Origin: Nereocystis luetkeana
Lineage: Eukaryota; Sar; Phaeophyceae; Laminariales; Laminariaceae
Direction: 5' to 3'
Assembly: GCA_031213475.1 (NCBI GenBank)
Contig: JARUPZ010000035.1
Coordinates: forward strand, 4,826,953-4,890,952
DNA length: 64,000 nt
Below are positions 1-12,717 of this stretch, piece by piece. Under the pieces are notes generated by a model, which was not told the DNA's origin, made no database searches, and saw only the letters and a list, made by a program, of their open reading frames with translations. Each line of letters begins with the position of its first letter. Position 1 is the first letter of the stretch. The position numbers were made by a program, and so were the translations under genes.

Positions 1-568
1 CCGAGACAAAACCCGTCTCAACTGTGCCCGGTAGCAGGTTTATCTACTCTTAATCCTTTTGGCACTGCAGTCCAATTGTGGGGACAAACCAGTCAAAATT
101 AAGTACTTTGTCCCCACAACGGGACTGCAGTCCTAAAAAGGGTAGGCCTTGTACTGTTATATTGCAAAAGTGATTCCACACTATTTTCAAGTACCACTGC
201 CCGAAAAACGTGCGTACAGTTGTAGAGGGTGAAGTACTGATGTTTTGCTACACTTGTTTTCGTTCGCTGATCATTTCATTCACATTTTCTTGTCAGATAT
301 ACGAATACGATATGATGGATGGTATCAGATGATTGGATTAAGCGCTTCACATTGTCAGATAGCAAATATAACTAACATACTGTAGTACGATTAGCTTCAG
401 TTCTCATCGTGTGTGTGTTTAATTGTTTTTCTTTTCTTTTCTTTTCTGAGATGTAGTTCCACTCCCAGAATGTTTTGGAGCCTGTCCTCCTGTTATATAT
501 ACCGGACAATGTTATGGCGGCGAGTTAATATGAGACCGACAAAAGCTTCCAACGGACAGGTCACCCAC
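1..568 (-). other. Start of DNAH1 intron 53
   Basis: Intronic sequence after the donor at 568. It holds one foldback MITE (51-145). I see no further dynein exon: the AAA4 P-loop block expected next is absent. Confidence 0.7.
51..145. mobile_element. TTAA-type foldback MITE, copy 1
   Basis: Two inverted arms (GGCACTGCAGTCC ... GGGACTGCAGTCC) around a TTTGTCCCCA-type core, in the same arrangement as the better preserved copy at 39452-39558. The ends are degraded. Confidence 0.75.
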
Positions 569-717
569 CTGATGACTCGGCTTATCCTGGAGACGTGTTC
601 AATGGCGTCCCCGAACATGACGAGGTGCATGGGCTGCTTACTTTCCCCATTGAACTCTCCCAGATACTCCTCCACAGTGCTCTGAAGGATTTCGAAGTCC
701 TTCACCTCCTCGTACAC
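569..717 (-). CDS. DNAH1: DNAH1 exon 53 (AAA3/AAA4 junction)
   Basis: Residues 2449-2497 plus 2 nt. Acceptor AAAAG then GTGTACGAGG, donor ATCAG|GTGGGT. Encodes [19 protein letters not shown] and ends in HVSRISRVI, the conserved stretch just before AAA4. Upstream intron 52 (718-2887) holds a SINE copy; otherwise I recognise nothing in it. Confidence 0.88.
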
Positions 718-3700
718 CTTTTGAGGGATAGCGTACGCAGGTATGATACGGCGCACATATCAATGCTAAAAAAACGAGAACTGCTGAACGGTAGTGTAGA
801 CCGCAACTATTCTCGGCCCAAACGAGAAGCCCCCACGTCAGCGGGAAACGTTTGGTCTGCGAAAAAAATGGAATCCCATCCGCCGCACGCCCCCTTTGGT
901 CTTGGAAAATTAGGCGGGTTGAGGACAGGTCCTGCGCATTTTACAACTTGAGACACGACATTCTACCCACGTTGATACGTTTTTTTTTATTATCACTTTT
1001 ACTTTCCAGCCTAACTCGTAGGAGGTTTTACCCTCAACGAGCTTCTGGACAAGCCGTGGTCACAGGTGTCTACCCTTCTCCCCCTCGGTACGTGTCTTTA
1101 TTTTTTGTCGCGCATAGGGTTCAGCATTCCCACTGCTCGTCGATTTTCATCGATTGTAGCTAACTCACGCTCTCGCGCTTTCCGCCAACCAATTTTTTTA
1201 TGCAAGAAAAAGCCCCTACGAGCATGCACTCGGTGAGACTCGAACCCACGAAATTGGTATTCGTAGGCACGCGGACCACCTACCAAGCCACCGGGGACGC
1301 CGGCATTGAAAGCCAATAATTATCACAGACCAACAGTTTCCAGAGCGGAAAGTCGTCAATTCACACCGGCCGACAGCTTTTAAAGAGCTAGAAATAGATA
1401 GTTCGTATTGGCCAACAGTTCCCAGCGTTAGAATTAGATACCGGTATTTCGCAACGGCCGGTACTTTCCAGACTTGAAAGTCGATGATTTGCAATGGCTG
1501 ACATTTTTCAGAGACGCGGCGCCCTGAGTGTCCCGACCCCCTATATTTATATGCCCCTTCGGATCTTGCCATCGCAAATACGTGATAACTAAGCACGGCC
1601 CAAGAGCCTAACCAAATATCCAGGTTCATTGGATGGTCTAACCCTCGATGATGTCTCGGTGCAGAGAGAAGCCGACACTTCTAGCTTTTTGGGGGATGCT
1701 TTGGACTTCGTGGACACCGTTGTTAGCCCTGTGTGGCTTCTGGTCGCGCTGCATCGCACGTTATGCTCTTGCCAACGTTTGTTCGGTGTCAATTTGTCGC
1801 GTCCTCTCGTGATCACTGCATACCCCGGCAAAGCATCACAACACAGTATCTCAACATGGGATTGCGATAACTCGTTCAATTTAGCACAAAAAGGCCGCTG
1901 CGACCCGAAAAAAACGATTGACCTCGGTGGGACCGTATTACAGAATCCAACTACAGTCGTAGGACACAAGGCCTGGCTACTGTACTTACGTACGTAAACA
2001 GCCTTTTAATGCATGCAGTAGAATCTTCTCGATTACTTCAACGGAAGCAGAGTGGCACGGAATACCACTATGGACCCAAAATATAAGGACTGCCATGCAA
2101 TGGCATGTATATCCTACATTTTCGTCCGCGTGGTTCCTAAAGGTAGCAAGGGAAAAAAGGTAGCAAGGGCGATTGGCGTGGGCCTTGGCATATGTACGTA
2201 GTGATTTCGTTTCCAGGTCGAATGACTATCACTCATTTCGTTTCGCCATTCCCAGCACGATAGAGAAAGCACGCACGCACGTCCAGATAGATAGATACCC
2301 TCGTCGCGTAAAACATATGCCCGTGATTCCAGGGGGCTTTCCTTGCTCTACTCGTCATGTAATGTTTTGCGTTTGCGTGATTTCACGACCTTTGTAGCGC
2401 TACATCTACCGGGTTGACGATGGCACACCGTCTGGAGTCTGAAAAAAAACGCCAAAAACTTTCACTCAGGCGTTGCGGCAAGGTGACGGCAGTGATGAAA
2501 TCCCGTGACTCATACCAAAAACACTATAAAAAAACGTGGTTAGTCCAGCGCTTAGTCTTACGAGGAAGAGCCTTACGTCTATCTCTTCTCAAGCTCTGAA
2601 GCCCTCATCGTGCTTTGTCTTTTCGCGGCGATGTACTTGTAGTAGGCATATAGATTAGGCACCCCTGGAATCGTTTGTAAGGTTGTTCTTCGTCTATTGA
2701 CCCTTTTTTTAGTAACGTACAGGGCGGTTCACGCTGCTGGTCTTGTATACTGGTGAAAATGGGCCTGTACCCCCTTAGGTGTACCCCCCCTCGGTTTACC
2801 CCCGCCTGGATGTACCCCCCCCCCCCCCCCGTTGGGTCGATTCCTCTTCCCCTCTTTTTCTCTCAAACCATCAGGAACATATCCTACCTTGGGTTCCGCC
2901 CCAGGTATCAAGAAGTCCGCGTACATAAGGAAGCTCCGAGGGGTGCCCGGCGCCCCGATCGTGTCCTCCCAGTCCAGTCCCAACTTTTCCTGCCCCTGCT
3001 TCTTAGCGAGGTCCTCGAACCATCGCTTGTCTTCGTAGGAGATAAGGCGATCGGCGAACACCCGGCGGGTTTCGTGCACCCAGACGCGGGCGAGGTCGGA
3101 CGCGGTAGACACTCGGCGGTGATCCATCATGAGCATGCCCTGTAACGATGAAAGCAGGGAAAGTGAAGGGAGCATGGTTTCGGCGAAACACGGAGCAGGC
3201 CAACATTGGAGAAGGGGCAAAAACATGGGTGTTGTTCTGAAGGGATTGAAAGACATAATCGTTGCTAAAATGGAAACACTCGCAACCGCTGTACTCGTCA
3301 AAATCTGAACTTGCAACTGCACTGCCTGGGGGTCCTCAGCATCTAGGTGCGCACGCCGGGCCCGTTAAAATCTTTCGGGATTGGCGCACGCCACATAGGT
3401 AAGTCTTGCGACGAAAACAAACAACGGATTGCGAGGCATGCGAGCTTACCTGGAAAACCTTGGAGAGGTCCCTAAGGTTGTACGTGTAGTGGCTCTTCGC
3501 TGGTGTCGGCCTAAGATCGGCGAGGATAGTGTTGTACATGCCCACGGTGGCAGCTACGATAGGCTCCGCGAGGGCCTTGCAATCCGCCGAGAAACGTTCC
3601 AAGAAATTTCCGAAGATGGTGCGGAAGATGAGGTTCATGCTGTCGTTCTGCATCGCCGTGTATCTGGTGTGTGTAGAGAGAGAGAGAGAGAGGTGTCGTC

Positions 3701-6700
3701 GTGGTTTAAAAATCGCATGAAACTGGTGCACAAATATACCTTAAACTCCTCGCCGCATAGACTCAATTATATGAAGTATGCCGATGGCGCACCTCGTGGT
3801 TGTGTAGGTTACTCGATGTTAAGTGGCCGCGTATCAGGGCAATACTTTTGTCAATCATCCTTAACTCTGTCAACGCTGCAAATATGATCGTTCACTATCA
3901 ATAATTCCGCGTAGTTTTTGCCCTAAAACGTGGGTACAGCTTCAGCAGGGCTAACCCTCTTGAACATATTTAGAGGCAACGAACTGGCTTAAATTAGTAC
4001 CAGGTGTTTGTCAGCTATCAACACCCGTCAATTCCAAACGCGCCAGTCGGATACCAAGACGCGGCACTCCCTCCATATCAGCAACTCATCGTCAGCTACG
4101 AAACCTGTAAGGTAGTCGGCGACCTATCGTCATCCAACTCTCCCAGCCTCCTACGGGGGGAATATATCAAACAGCAGTCCCACCGTAATCGGAAACAACT
4201 AAGTTGTGTCAATATATATCGGGGATACATGGTTTTGGGTGCATCTTTGTTCTGACCATTATTGCTATGTATTACTGTACCCCCCTTACGAACTAGTATC
4301 GCGCCCACGTTTATGGGGACAGACCGACTACTTGGAATTAATGTGGGATCAACTATGCAGCAGTAAAAGGGTGGATCTTGTTGCTTTTTTCCAACACCTT
4401 GTTTGCCATGGTAGCCACCACACCGCAATACGTACATACTGCTGTGTAGTGTAACATACAGTAGTCGCGAAAACTCACACTACCGCATAGGTGGATATAT
4501 GTTGTAGTCGTGCATACAGCAGTAGTTTTGATCGTGTTGGCCGCCGGTGCGTGTATGCGCGTGTCGATAGTGTACATAGAGTAAAGACACTCGGGACGTA
4601 TCGTAGCGCATGCAACCCATCATGCCTTATGCCACTCACGCGATGATATTGAAGTGCCTGAAGAAGCGGGCCGTGACGGGGTTTCTTCCTCCGCCTGGCG
4701 GGCCGCAGGCGCACACAAATACAACGTCGATGATTTGCCGGAACTGCAAGGCCTTGCGGTCGTACCTGCAGACGGACAATCACGGGTGTTCCAACATTCA
4801 GAAGGCGTTTTTAGAGCGGGTGGTGGATTAAGGCATGATGGGGTGATTGTGGGTTTAGGCATGATAGAGTGAAGTCGGAATAAGGCATGTTAGTGTGGTG
4901 GAGGGTTAAGAGCAACGGTGGGTTGAGGCGTCTGTAGAGTGGTCGCGGATTGAGGCATGATGCCGTGATAGCGAATCGGAATAAAGCATGATAGAGGGAT
5001 GGCGGATTAAGGCCTGATAGAGTGGTGGTGGTTCAAGACATGGCAGAGTGATGTCCAATTGATTAAATTATAGTAGAGTATTAGCGGATCGAGGCATGAT
5101 AGAATGATCTCGGATTAAGGCAGGCTAGAGTGATGTTGGATTAAGGTATGCTAGAGAGATGGTGGGCTAGAGGGGTGTTATTAATAGCAGTTCAGCTTAT
5201 TGCGTTGTAGATGAATGAGGGGTCTAGGTATCATGTGGGAAGGGTCCACTGCGGGGTCAGAGTACCAAATGGGAACAGGGTGCCAGACGGAGTCATCTCC
5301 AGTAGTGTCGGTCTTCATGTTCATCGGCTTTCTTGCCATCCCATTGGTTCTTAGCGTGTTTTCAACAGGCGATTCCAAGTCTCACTCACCAACACCCGCT
5401 GTCGATAAAGCGAAGCCATGACAGAGTGATGATGGATTAAGGCATCATAGAGTACTGGTGGGCTGTATAGAAGGGTGCTCGTGGCTCAGCTTGTCGCGTG
5501 GTGTCAACGAGATTTGACGCTACCCTCAAAGGAGCGGGGCTATTTCCAGTGTGGCTTTGGTCTGAACGATGTTCTCGCTTTTCCTCCGCTCGTCCGTGGC
5601 ACTTTTCTCATTCAAGAGGTGTCTTCCAAATCTCACCAGCCACCGCTGTCGAACCATTGCCGGAGCAGCTCGATCGGCGGCTGCGCGCCGTAGAACTCCT
5701 TGGTTGGCATGTTTACGTCATCAACGAAAAGGATGAACTTCTTACCCGCGGTGGGGCCAAACACGCCCTTCCTACGCTTCTCACACTTGCCGTCGATCAA
5801 GTCCTGCATAATAAAAACAACACATTAGGGTGTGAGGGTCATTCTTATCGGAGAGTTTTTTTTCCAAATTTTCGACATTTTTTTCGCGCAATTTTTCAAT
5901 CTTCCATATTTTCCTGTTTTTTTTTTCCAAATATTGGAATGTTAACGAACTTGATATTTTTGCTTCTGGAGAATTTCACGAATAGCGACAGAACGCCTCC
6001 GTATATCGATACATATCTCCAATTATTTCCAAACTTTGGAACTTTTGGAAAAAAAGCTCTCCGATAGGAATGAGCCTGAGTAAGGCATGCCATAGTTGGA
6101 ATTTGCGGCTATCCCCACCGCGGTATCTACTAGCTAGGTGGTGAGAGGGAGCAAACAAGCTGGCCTAGAGACTGACAGCATTATCATTCACCCATAAAAC
6201 AACCCAGACATTGAACGGGATCAAAACACCTTGACGTTTCCTGCTAGCAGGGGGAGCGAAAGCATTGGGCGGGACCAAAACCAATCTAGTAGTTTTCTGC
6301 TGGCAGAAAGAGAGAGCGAAGCAGATGAAAGCTTAGGACTACGGTGAGTTGCCTGGATGGGCTTCGCGGTTTGTTATTAATACGGTAGGGTGGCCAAGTA
6401 TGCCCGCCATATGAACTGATTCAGTATCCATCGATGAAAAAAACAGATATCGAGTCACAAAAGCGACAAGAAACATATCATACGAAGACGGCGCGTAATA
6501 GTGCAAACAACCGCAAGCAACGAACTGCACTACGTCGCGAACTATATAATGACTGGTCGGCGACCCATTATCAGCCGATTTACAACCATTAAACATACAC
6601 CTTAGGGTTAGGATCAAAAACTTGTTTTTTCCTGTAGGTTTTTTCGGGTGACGGTGGTGTACAATAGAGGTCTCATTCTATAATCAAGTGAGAAGCCTCG

Positions 6701-9700
6701 AAAACGATAGGTGTACCGCTCTCTTCAACCGTGGCATGCACTCTTAATCCTACCGCATGTCTGAGCACTATTCTATCCGGATGCGGCGGAGGCTCGTTGG
6801 TGCAATCTATCCATTGTGACTACATGGATAGGGACGTGTATCATCATAACACTATAGTTATGCACGTACCCTCCTCCCATTACCCCCATGACCGCGAACG
6901 AGAGGATGGCCAGCAGACAAATGATGAAAGAGCAACTATCTTGTATCCCAGAAATATATTTTTCTACTCGTACTCTCCTTTCACATGCCTACTACCTAAC
7001 GAGAGGGGAAAACCCCTCACTACTCATCACAAAAACCAAAAATATTTGAAGCTTTATATCCCGTAGTGAAAAAATAAAAAATACAAGTGCAAATCCGGTG
7101 GGCAATGCCATGGCCTAACACACTGGTTGATACAACAGCGGTGTTCCAATGGTTGGCGTTGGGTAGTCCCCTCTGTTACAATGGTCGACAAGTACAATGG
7201 GTGAGAGCCCCCTTCAAGCCACAAGTAGTTTGACGAAAAAGCGCACTCTGAACGGTAATATAAGCACCATTTGGAGTCTGATATGGACATCAAACGGAGC
7301 ATATATTCCCGGCGAGAGTGGTGCCCCTAAAAACAACCCCTATGTATTGTAAAACGTGTCGTAGGCGTTTTTGATCTTATGAAGGCCCCTCATATATACG
7401 GAGGACATGCTGGGATCCCCTCTTCCGGATGCGCGCATCGATAACGTATGTATAGCTGCGCTTGAACACAGAATAAGGGCGCGCCGTATAAGGAAAGAGA
7501 GCGCGTCCTCGTTGCGATGTAGTACTAAGCTACATACCAGGTATGGAACGGTCGCATTTTGAGTTTCTTCTCAATCCACTCGCCTGCGTCTGGTTAGCCG
7601 ATGTCTGCGCGGAAAAGGCGAGGCAGAGAGGAACGAACGAATCCGACACCCCAGTCTGCAGATGCTGCACGACGTTCACCGTTTTTCCTGTCCCGGTTGG
7701 CCCTGAAGCAAGTGTTTTGGGGTGTGGGGAAGGCGTGTGTTTCATGGGAGGCGGGCGAAAAGGGAGCGAGGGTAAGGTTGAGGCGACCATAAAATGTTCG
7801 CGCAGGTGTGAACGAGGTAGGTAGCGTGTGGCGTTTCCCGAGAGGGTCGACATACTTAAAAATCACCTAGGTAGCCTCTTTGTGAGGACCCTATTCAAGT
7901 GCGCCCCTTCTATACCAACGCCCATTGTCAAAGCTGTTATCCGTTCCTCATGGCTGGTAGTCACTTGTGGGAAAAAATGGTGTGCGAAAATATTTGAGGT
8001 ATCTCATGTATATGCCGTTTTCTCTTCTCGCGGACCCCCTTAAACGGAGTTCGTACCTAATGTATGTTGTTGTGTTGTAGTATTTTCATCCGACAAGTTG
8101 CAGCGTAAGTGTAAAAACAAAAACAGAAAAAAAAGAAACAGAAAATAGAGGTCCCCACAAAAAAACGTCATACCAGGTAATTCGACAATCAAAAACGATT
8201 TTTGATGCACAAAAAAACAGCTTCAATAAAAATCCCAAAAATAAGTTTTTTTGTTACGATCGAATGTGGGTTTCTAAGTTACATGACACGAAGAAAAAGG
8301 TTATGTACTCCTTTCGAGATGGCTAAAAAGGCCAACCAACGGACCGACCGACCGACAGACCGACCGACCGACCGACCGGGATCCACGAACGCACAAAATT
8401 TGGTGGCAGTTACAATTATCCTGCTGCGCGAGTGCCTAGCGACGGCTATGCTACTTCGTGCCTTAAAACCTGCGGATGTCCCTGACAGCAACGAACGCTT
8501 TTGTGTTGACCTGCTCTGTACTGGTCTACAATGCAGGATCGGTCGGCACGTTTTGGCCCAGCAATATACATGCCGGAGCTCAGCATTTGCACATATTTCC
8601 GGTGGTTTCGAACCTGTCATGAGGACGTGCTTGTCCCCCGCGATGAGGAGGTTGAGGAGGTAGGTGTAGCGAACGCTGTCCACGGTAGGGATGATGAGCT
8701 CGAAAAAATCGAGCTTCGGGTCATGCCTGGAAGGGGAACAAATTGACACAGATTTTGGAGCTTGTGACTACACCCACTTGTGGAGGGGTATTTTGGTGGC
8801 TTAGGGTCACGGTTCATGGCGGTTGAACGGGTAACATACTGCGAGCGCCGTTGGTAGTAAGGAAGATCAGCTCGTAAAACTTGATCTTGGGGTCATGTCT
8901 GGTCGCTCAACCTATAGGGTTGGGGAGCATATAACAAAAAACCCAAGAGAAATGTTCCGTCAAGCCTCAGGTATCATGGCCGTTATTTTTGTTCTCAGCA
9001 TTGTATAGAGACCTACCTGGTACTTGTTGTTTATTGAATCGACGTCTTCCAAGCACTTGAAGGTATGCACGACATAGTTCTTCACGTACCTGGCATATAT
9101 GCTGCGTGTCTAGACTGCAACAACAGTAGGGCGGGGCATTTATCGTACGTTGTAAAACTCCCACACCTTGGACTTACCGTCGATTCCCAGTTCATGATCT
9201 AGATATTTAAGGTCAGGTAGACTCCTGATCTGTATGATCTGTATGACCTGTATGGTCGAGCTCATGTCGTCTAGTGGGAGCTGTATAAACTGCACGATCT
9301 AGGGCATGCTCCTCGGATTGGATATGTACTGTCCAGATCCTGCACAGGTTACCCGAACGTACAGATGTTGTCTGCGACCTCTCACTTGTAGGGCGCAACA
9401 GTGTCCATCCACGGCACCCATTCGAGTGTCTCTTGGTCGAAGCAGAAGTCGTACACCAGACCCTCCTCCGGGAAAGGGTTAGAGGCACCGTATGACCTCA
9501 TCTCGGCCCTGAACAAGACACAATGTAAAGATTGGCATCGGACATTTGTTGGTGTCTTGAACATAATTTATCAGCATACTTCGAAGTATGTTTTTACTAC
9601 ATTCTTTGTGATCAGATAGACCCGTGTGGGCGACCCTTGTTTCCTGAACAGAAGTCATGAAGTGATTTTCAGCATTTTAAGTTTTTTTTTAGACTGCTGA

Positions 9701-12683
9701 GTTCGTGATCATATCGTATCCACCCGTCCAGCACGTATAAATGCGACTGAGCCGACACCATTTCGGCGCTGACGATCCTGTCTCTGTGCGGGCGCGAAAT
9801 GTCTTTCTCTCCAGGTATATTACTTTTTGACAGCATGAGCTCGCCTACAGGAAACATGTGCTGATAGTGTGAGCAAAACCTTAGAACCTCAATGTGACAT
9901 CAACCTTAAAAAGCCTTGAGCGTAGGCTATTGCATAGGGTTTGGTGTAGCGCTCGCCGCAGAGACCGACTTCTGAACCCAAGGTTTTTAGTGTCCTCCAG
10001 AAAGTGAGCACTGGTATGTTCTTATTCTTATTTTCTTTGTCTTCTTCTTAGATTATTTCTGAGCGGTGGACCTATACTTCTGTACAGCGTCACAAAATTG
10101 ACTCTAAAGGATAGAGTGAAAGCCCAACGACACGCGCAGCCAATCTGATACGGAAAAAAAAATCGGACGCCCTCCGGGCGAAACGCGTAACGCACCACCA
10201 GGTATCAATATTTCGACAATCTAAGGTGCGTCAACTTACTACGGACTTTTACCGTGTGGCCTCTTGTGATAAATATGCAATTTTCCCGTAGGGTATTTTT
10301 CCCATGTGGCCTTATACCGTATGATATTTTAACGAATGGCCTTTTATCTTATGATATTTTACCGTTGTTCCTTCTACCGTATGGTCTTTTATCTATCGTG
10401 TGGCCTTGTACCGTATAAATTGGTCCATGAACTCCCGCCCCTTGCGGTCCACCGTAGCGAGAAGCGACCACACCAGGGCGAACATGAACATGGGCTCGAT
10501 ACTCTTCTTCAGGTTCTCTGAAGCCTCCGGGGACTTCTTGACGACGCCTTCAAAAGGCCGGAACTCCTCGAAGTAGCAGTCGAGGATGTTCATCAAGCCT
10601 TGCACCAGGCAGCCGTCCACCTGAAAAATGAAGAAGAAAATCGTGTGTAATCCACCCGCAACATTCGTGTGAAGCGTATGATAGACGATAAACGAGCGTA
10701 ATTTGGTGTGGTAAATGTTTAGTGGGATACCGTAGAGTAGCTGTTTCTGGGTTTCCTCCCTTAGAGAACAAAATAAACACTTCGCCCGAAAAGCTGATTG
10801 AGATAACTAAAAACATTGAAGCGGTGAGCAATCCCGTGGGCGGAAACATAAGGAGCGTTTATACACTACTATGAAGAACAAGCGGACCTTATATTTACAC
10901 CCAGAATGCTACGTACTTCCTCAGTGCCCTTAAGGGGCTCCGTCAGAAAAAAATTACTGTAGTAGCCTCGTTGTAGTTCGCAACTTTACACAAAAAAAGG
11001 TACAGTTACCCTCCTTGTGTAGTGGTTGCAATTAGGGGTCACACTCTCGAGCCCGAACATTTTTCGACTAAAGAACGTTCACCACAGAAACGTTCGTGCG
11101 GAGGCATGCAGGAAACGAGCCTATATTTTGCTTTATGTGGATGCGTTGCGTGTCTCGTCGCCGGCTTGACATAGTTACCCTTGCAATACGTGTCGACCAC
11201 GCCACATCACAGGACGCTCATTCAAAAACAACGGCGTCCGATCCACACGTGATGATGGTGATCATCACATACATGGCGTCCGACACACACGTGGTGGTGA
11301 TCAACACAATAAGATAAAATGCCCACTTGGTTTTGTTTGGAGCTTTCTAACACGCCTACATGCGTTGGAAATTGTGTCAACTCACCGATGGCAGAGGCTC
11401 GAAGCAGAACCGTCGGACCGCCGACAGTGTTGACGCGACGTACACATCAAACAGACGAGACAGCGTCACCCTGTAGACGAAAGATGGCAAGAATGCGTAT
11501 AATGACACGCGCGTGGAAAGATAAGAGTGAGCGTGATATATGCTGGTCGAAGTTCACACGTTGATGCAACCTACGTAATTCGTATTCCACCCAAACTACA
11601 TCGCTTGGACTGCTATCAAACAGGCGATAACAACACCTGCCACCATAACCAACATCTTGGTTAGACCTTCGCCTGGTTGACGCGAAAGAAAATCGTGCAG
11701 AATTCAGCATGATGAAATTCAAGGCCGACATCGTACGTCTCGCCCTTCCCCCCCATCCCCACCTTTCTTCGGCCCCAATCACTTCCGGCAACTGAGCCAG
11801 CCAGGATTGAACAAGCGGGTCAAACCCGAGGCTCTTGGGCTCCATGTAGATCATGCCGCATCTAGACACCGTGGCGGGCGAGGCTACGGCGAGGTCCTCG
11901 GGCTCGAATATCATCGTCATGGGCTCGGACAGGGACATGATTTCTCCGGACGTCAAACACAACTGCGAGGGACAATATTCATCAAGGAGAAAACAGTTTG
12001 AATGCGAAGTTAAAACAATATCCGGGTGGGGAGCAGCACCGTTTCTTGCTTATGGTGCAGGGTTATAACGGGGATGAAATAGGTAATGAAGATAAATACT
12101 TAACTGGAGTGTTTTTTTTTTCAGGAGAGAGTACAAAACAATACACGATAGTCTTAGTCGAGAAATTTCCTTCTCTCGTAAGTACATTGAAAGCGGTGGG
12201 CTGTACCGGCGAGCTCCATTCACACATTTGCCAGGAGAAAGGCGTTGTTCCGAACCTGCAGTTTTTTTGTTCGCTCAACTTTTTTACCGTGTCCACTTGG
12301 CAATGATAAACAAAAACAGCTCTAGACTTTTTGACTTTGCTTGCAGCATACACAGTACTCTGTCCACCAACGTAACGGCCATTCGGTTATTTTTATAGAC
12401 ACCGAAACGTTGATTATTTTCCCGGACAGAGTGGTGAAAGCGGAACGCTAACTACCGTCTACATGTCTTTCCACATCTTACACCCCTCGAAGCGGGATTA
12501 CCCTTCGGTTGCAAGTGATACGGGATGGTATACCACGTCTGGTTAGTACCGTTCCCTTGCGCAGGCAGTACTGGTACTGCTGCAAGTGTTGTTTTGTTGT
12601 TGTTTTTTTCATCAAGACGTTTTTTCTTCGTCTAGCCTGTTTTGCGACCGCGTGTCGAGATTTAAGGGGCCTGAGCTATTGTG

Positions 12684-12717
<34 letters not shown>

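Noticed and set aside
1228..1301. tRNA gene on the minus strand
   Set aside because: Boxes A and B and a T-arm are present but the acceptor stem does not pair, and the unit continues into a repeated body with an A-rich tail, so it is a SINE.
2753..3145. Open frames overlapping exon 52 on the plus strand
   Set aside because: These are antisense shadows of the conserved dynein exon.
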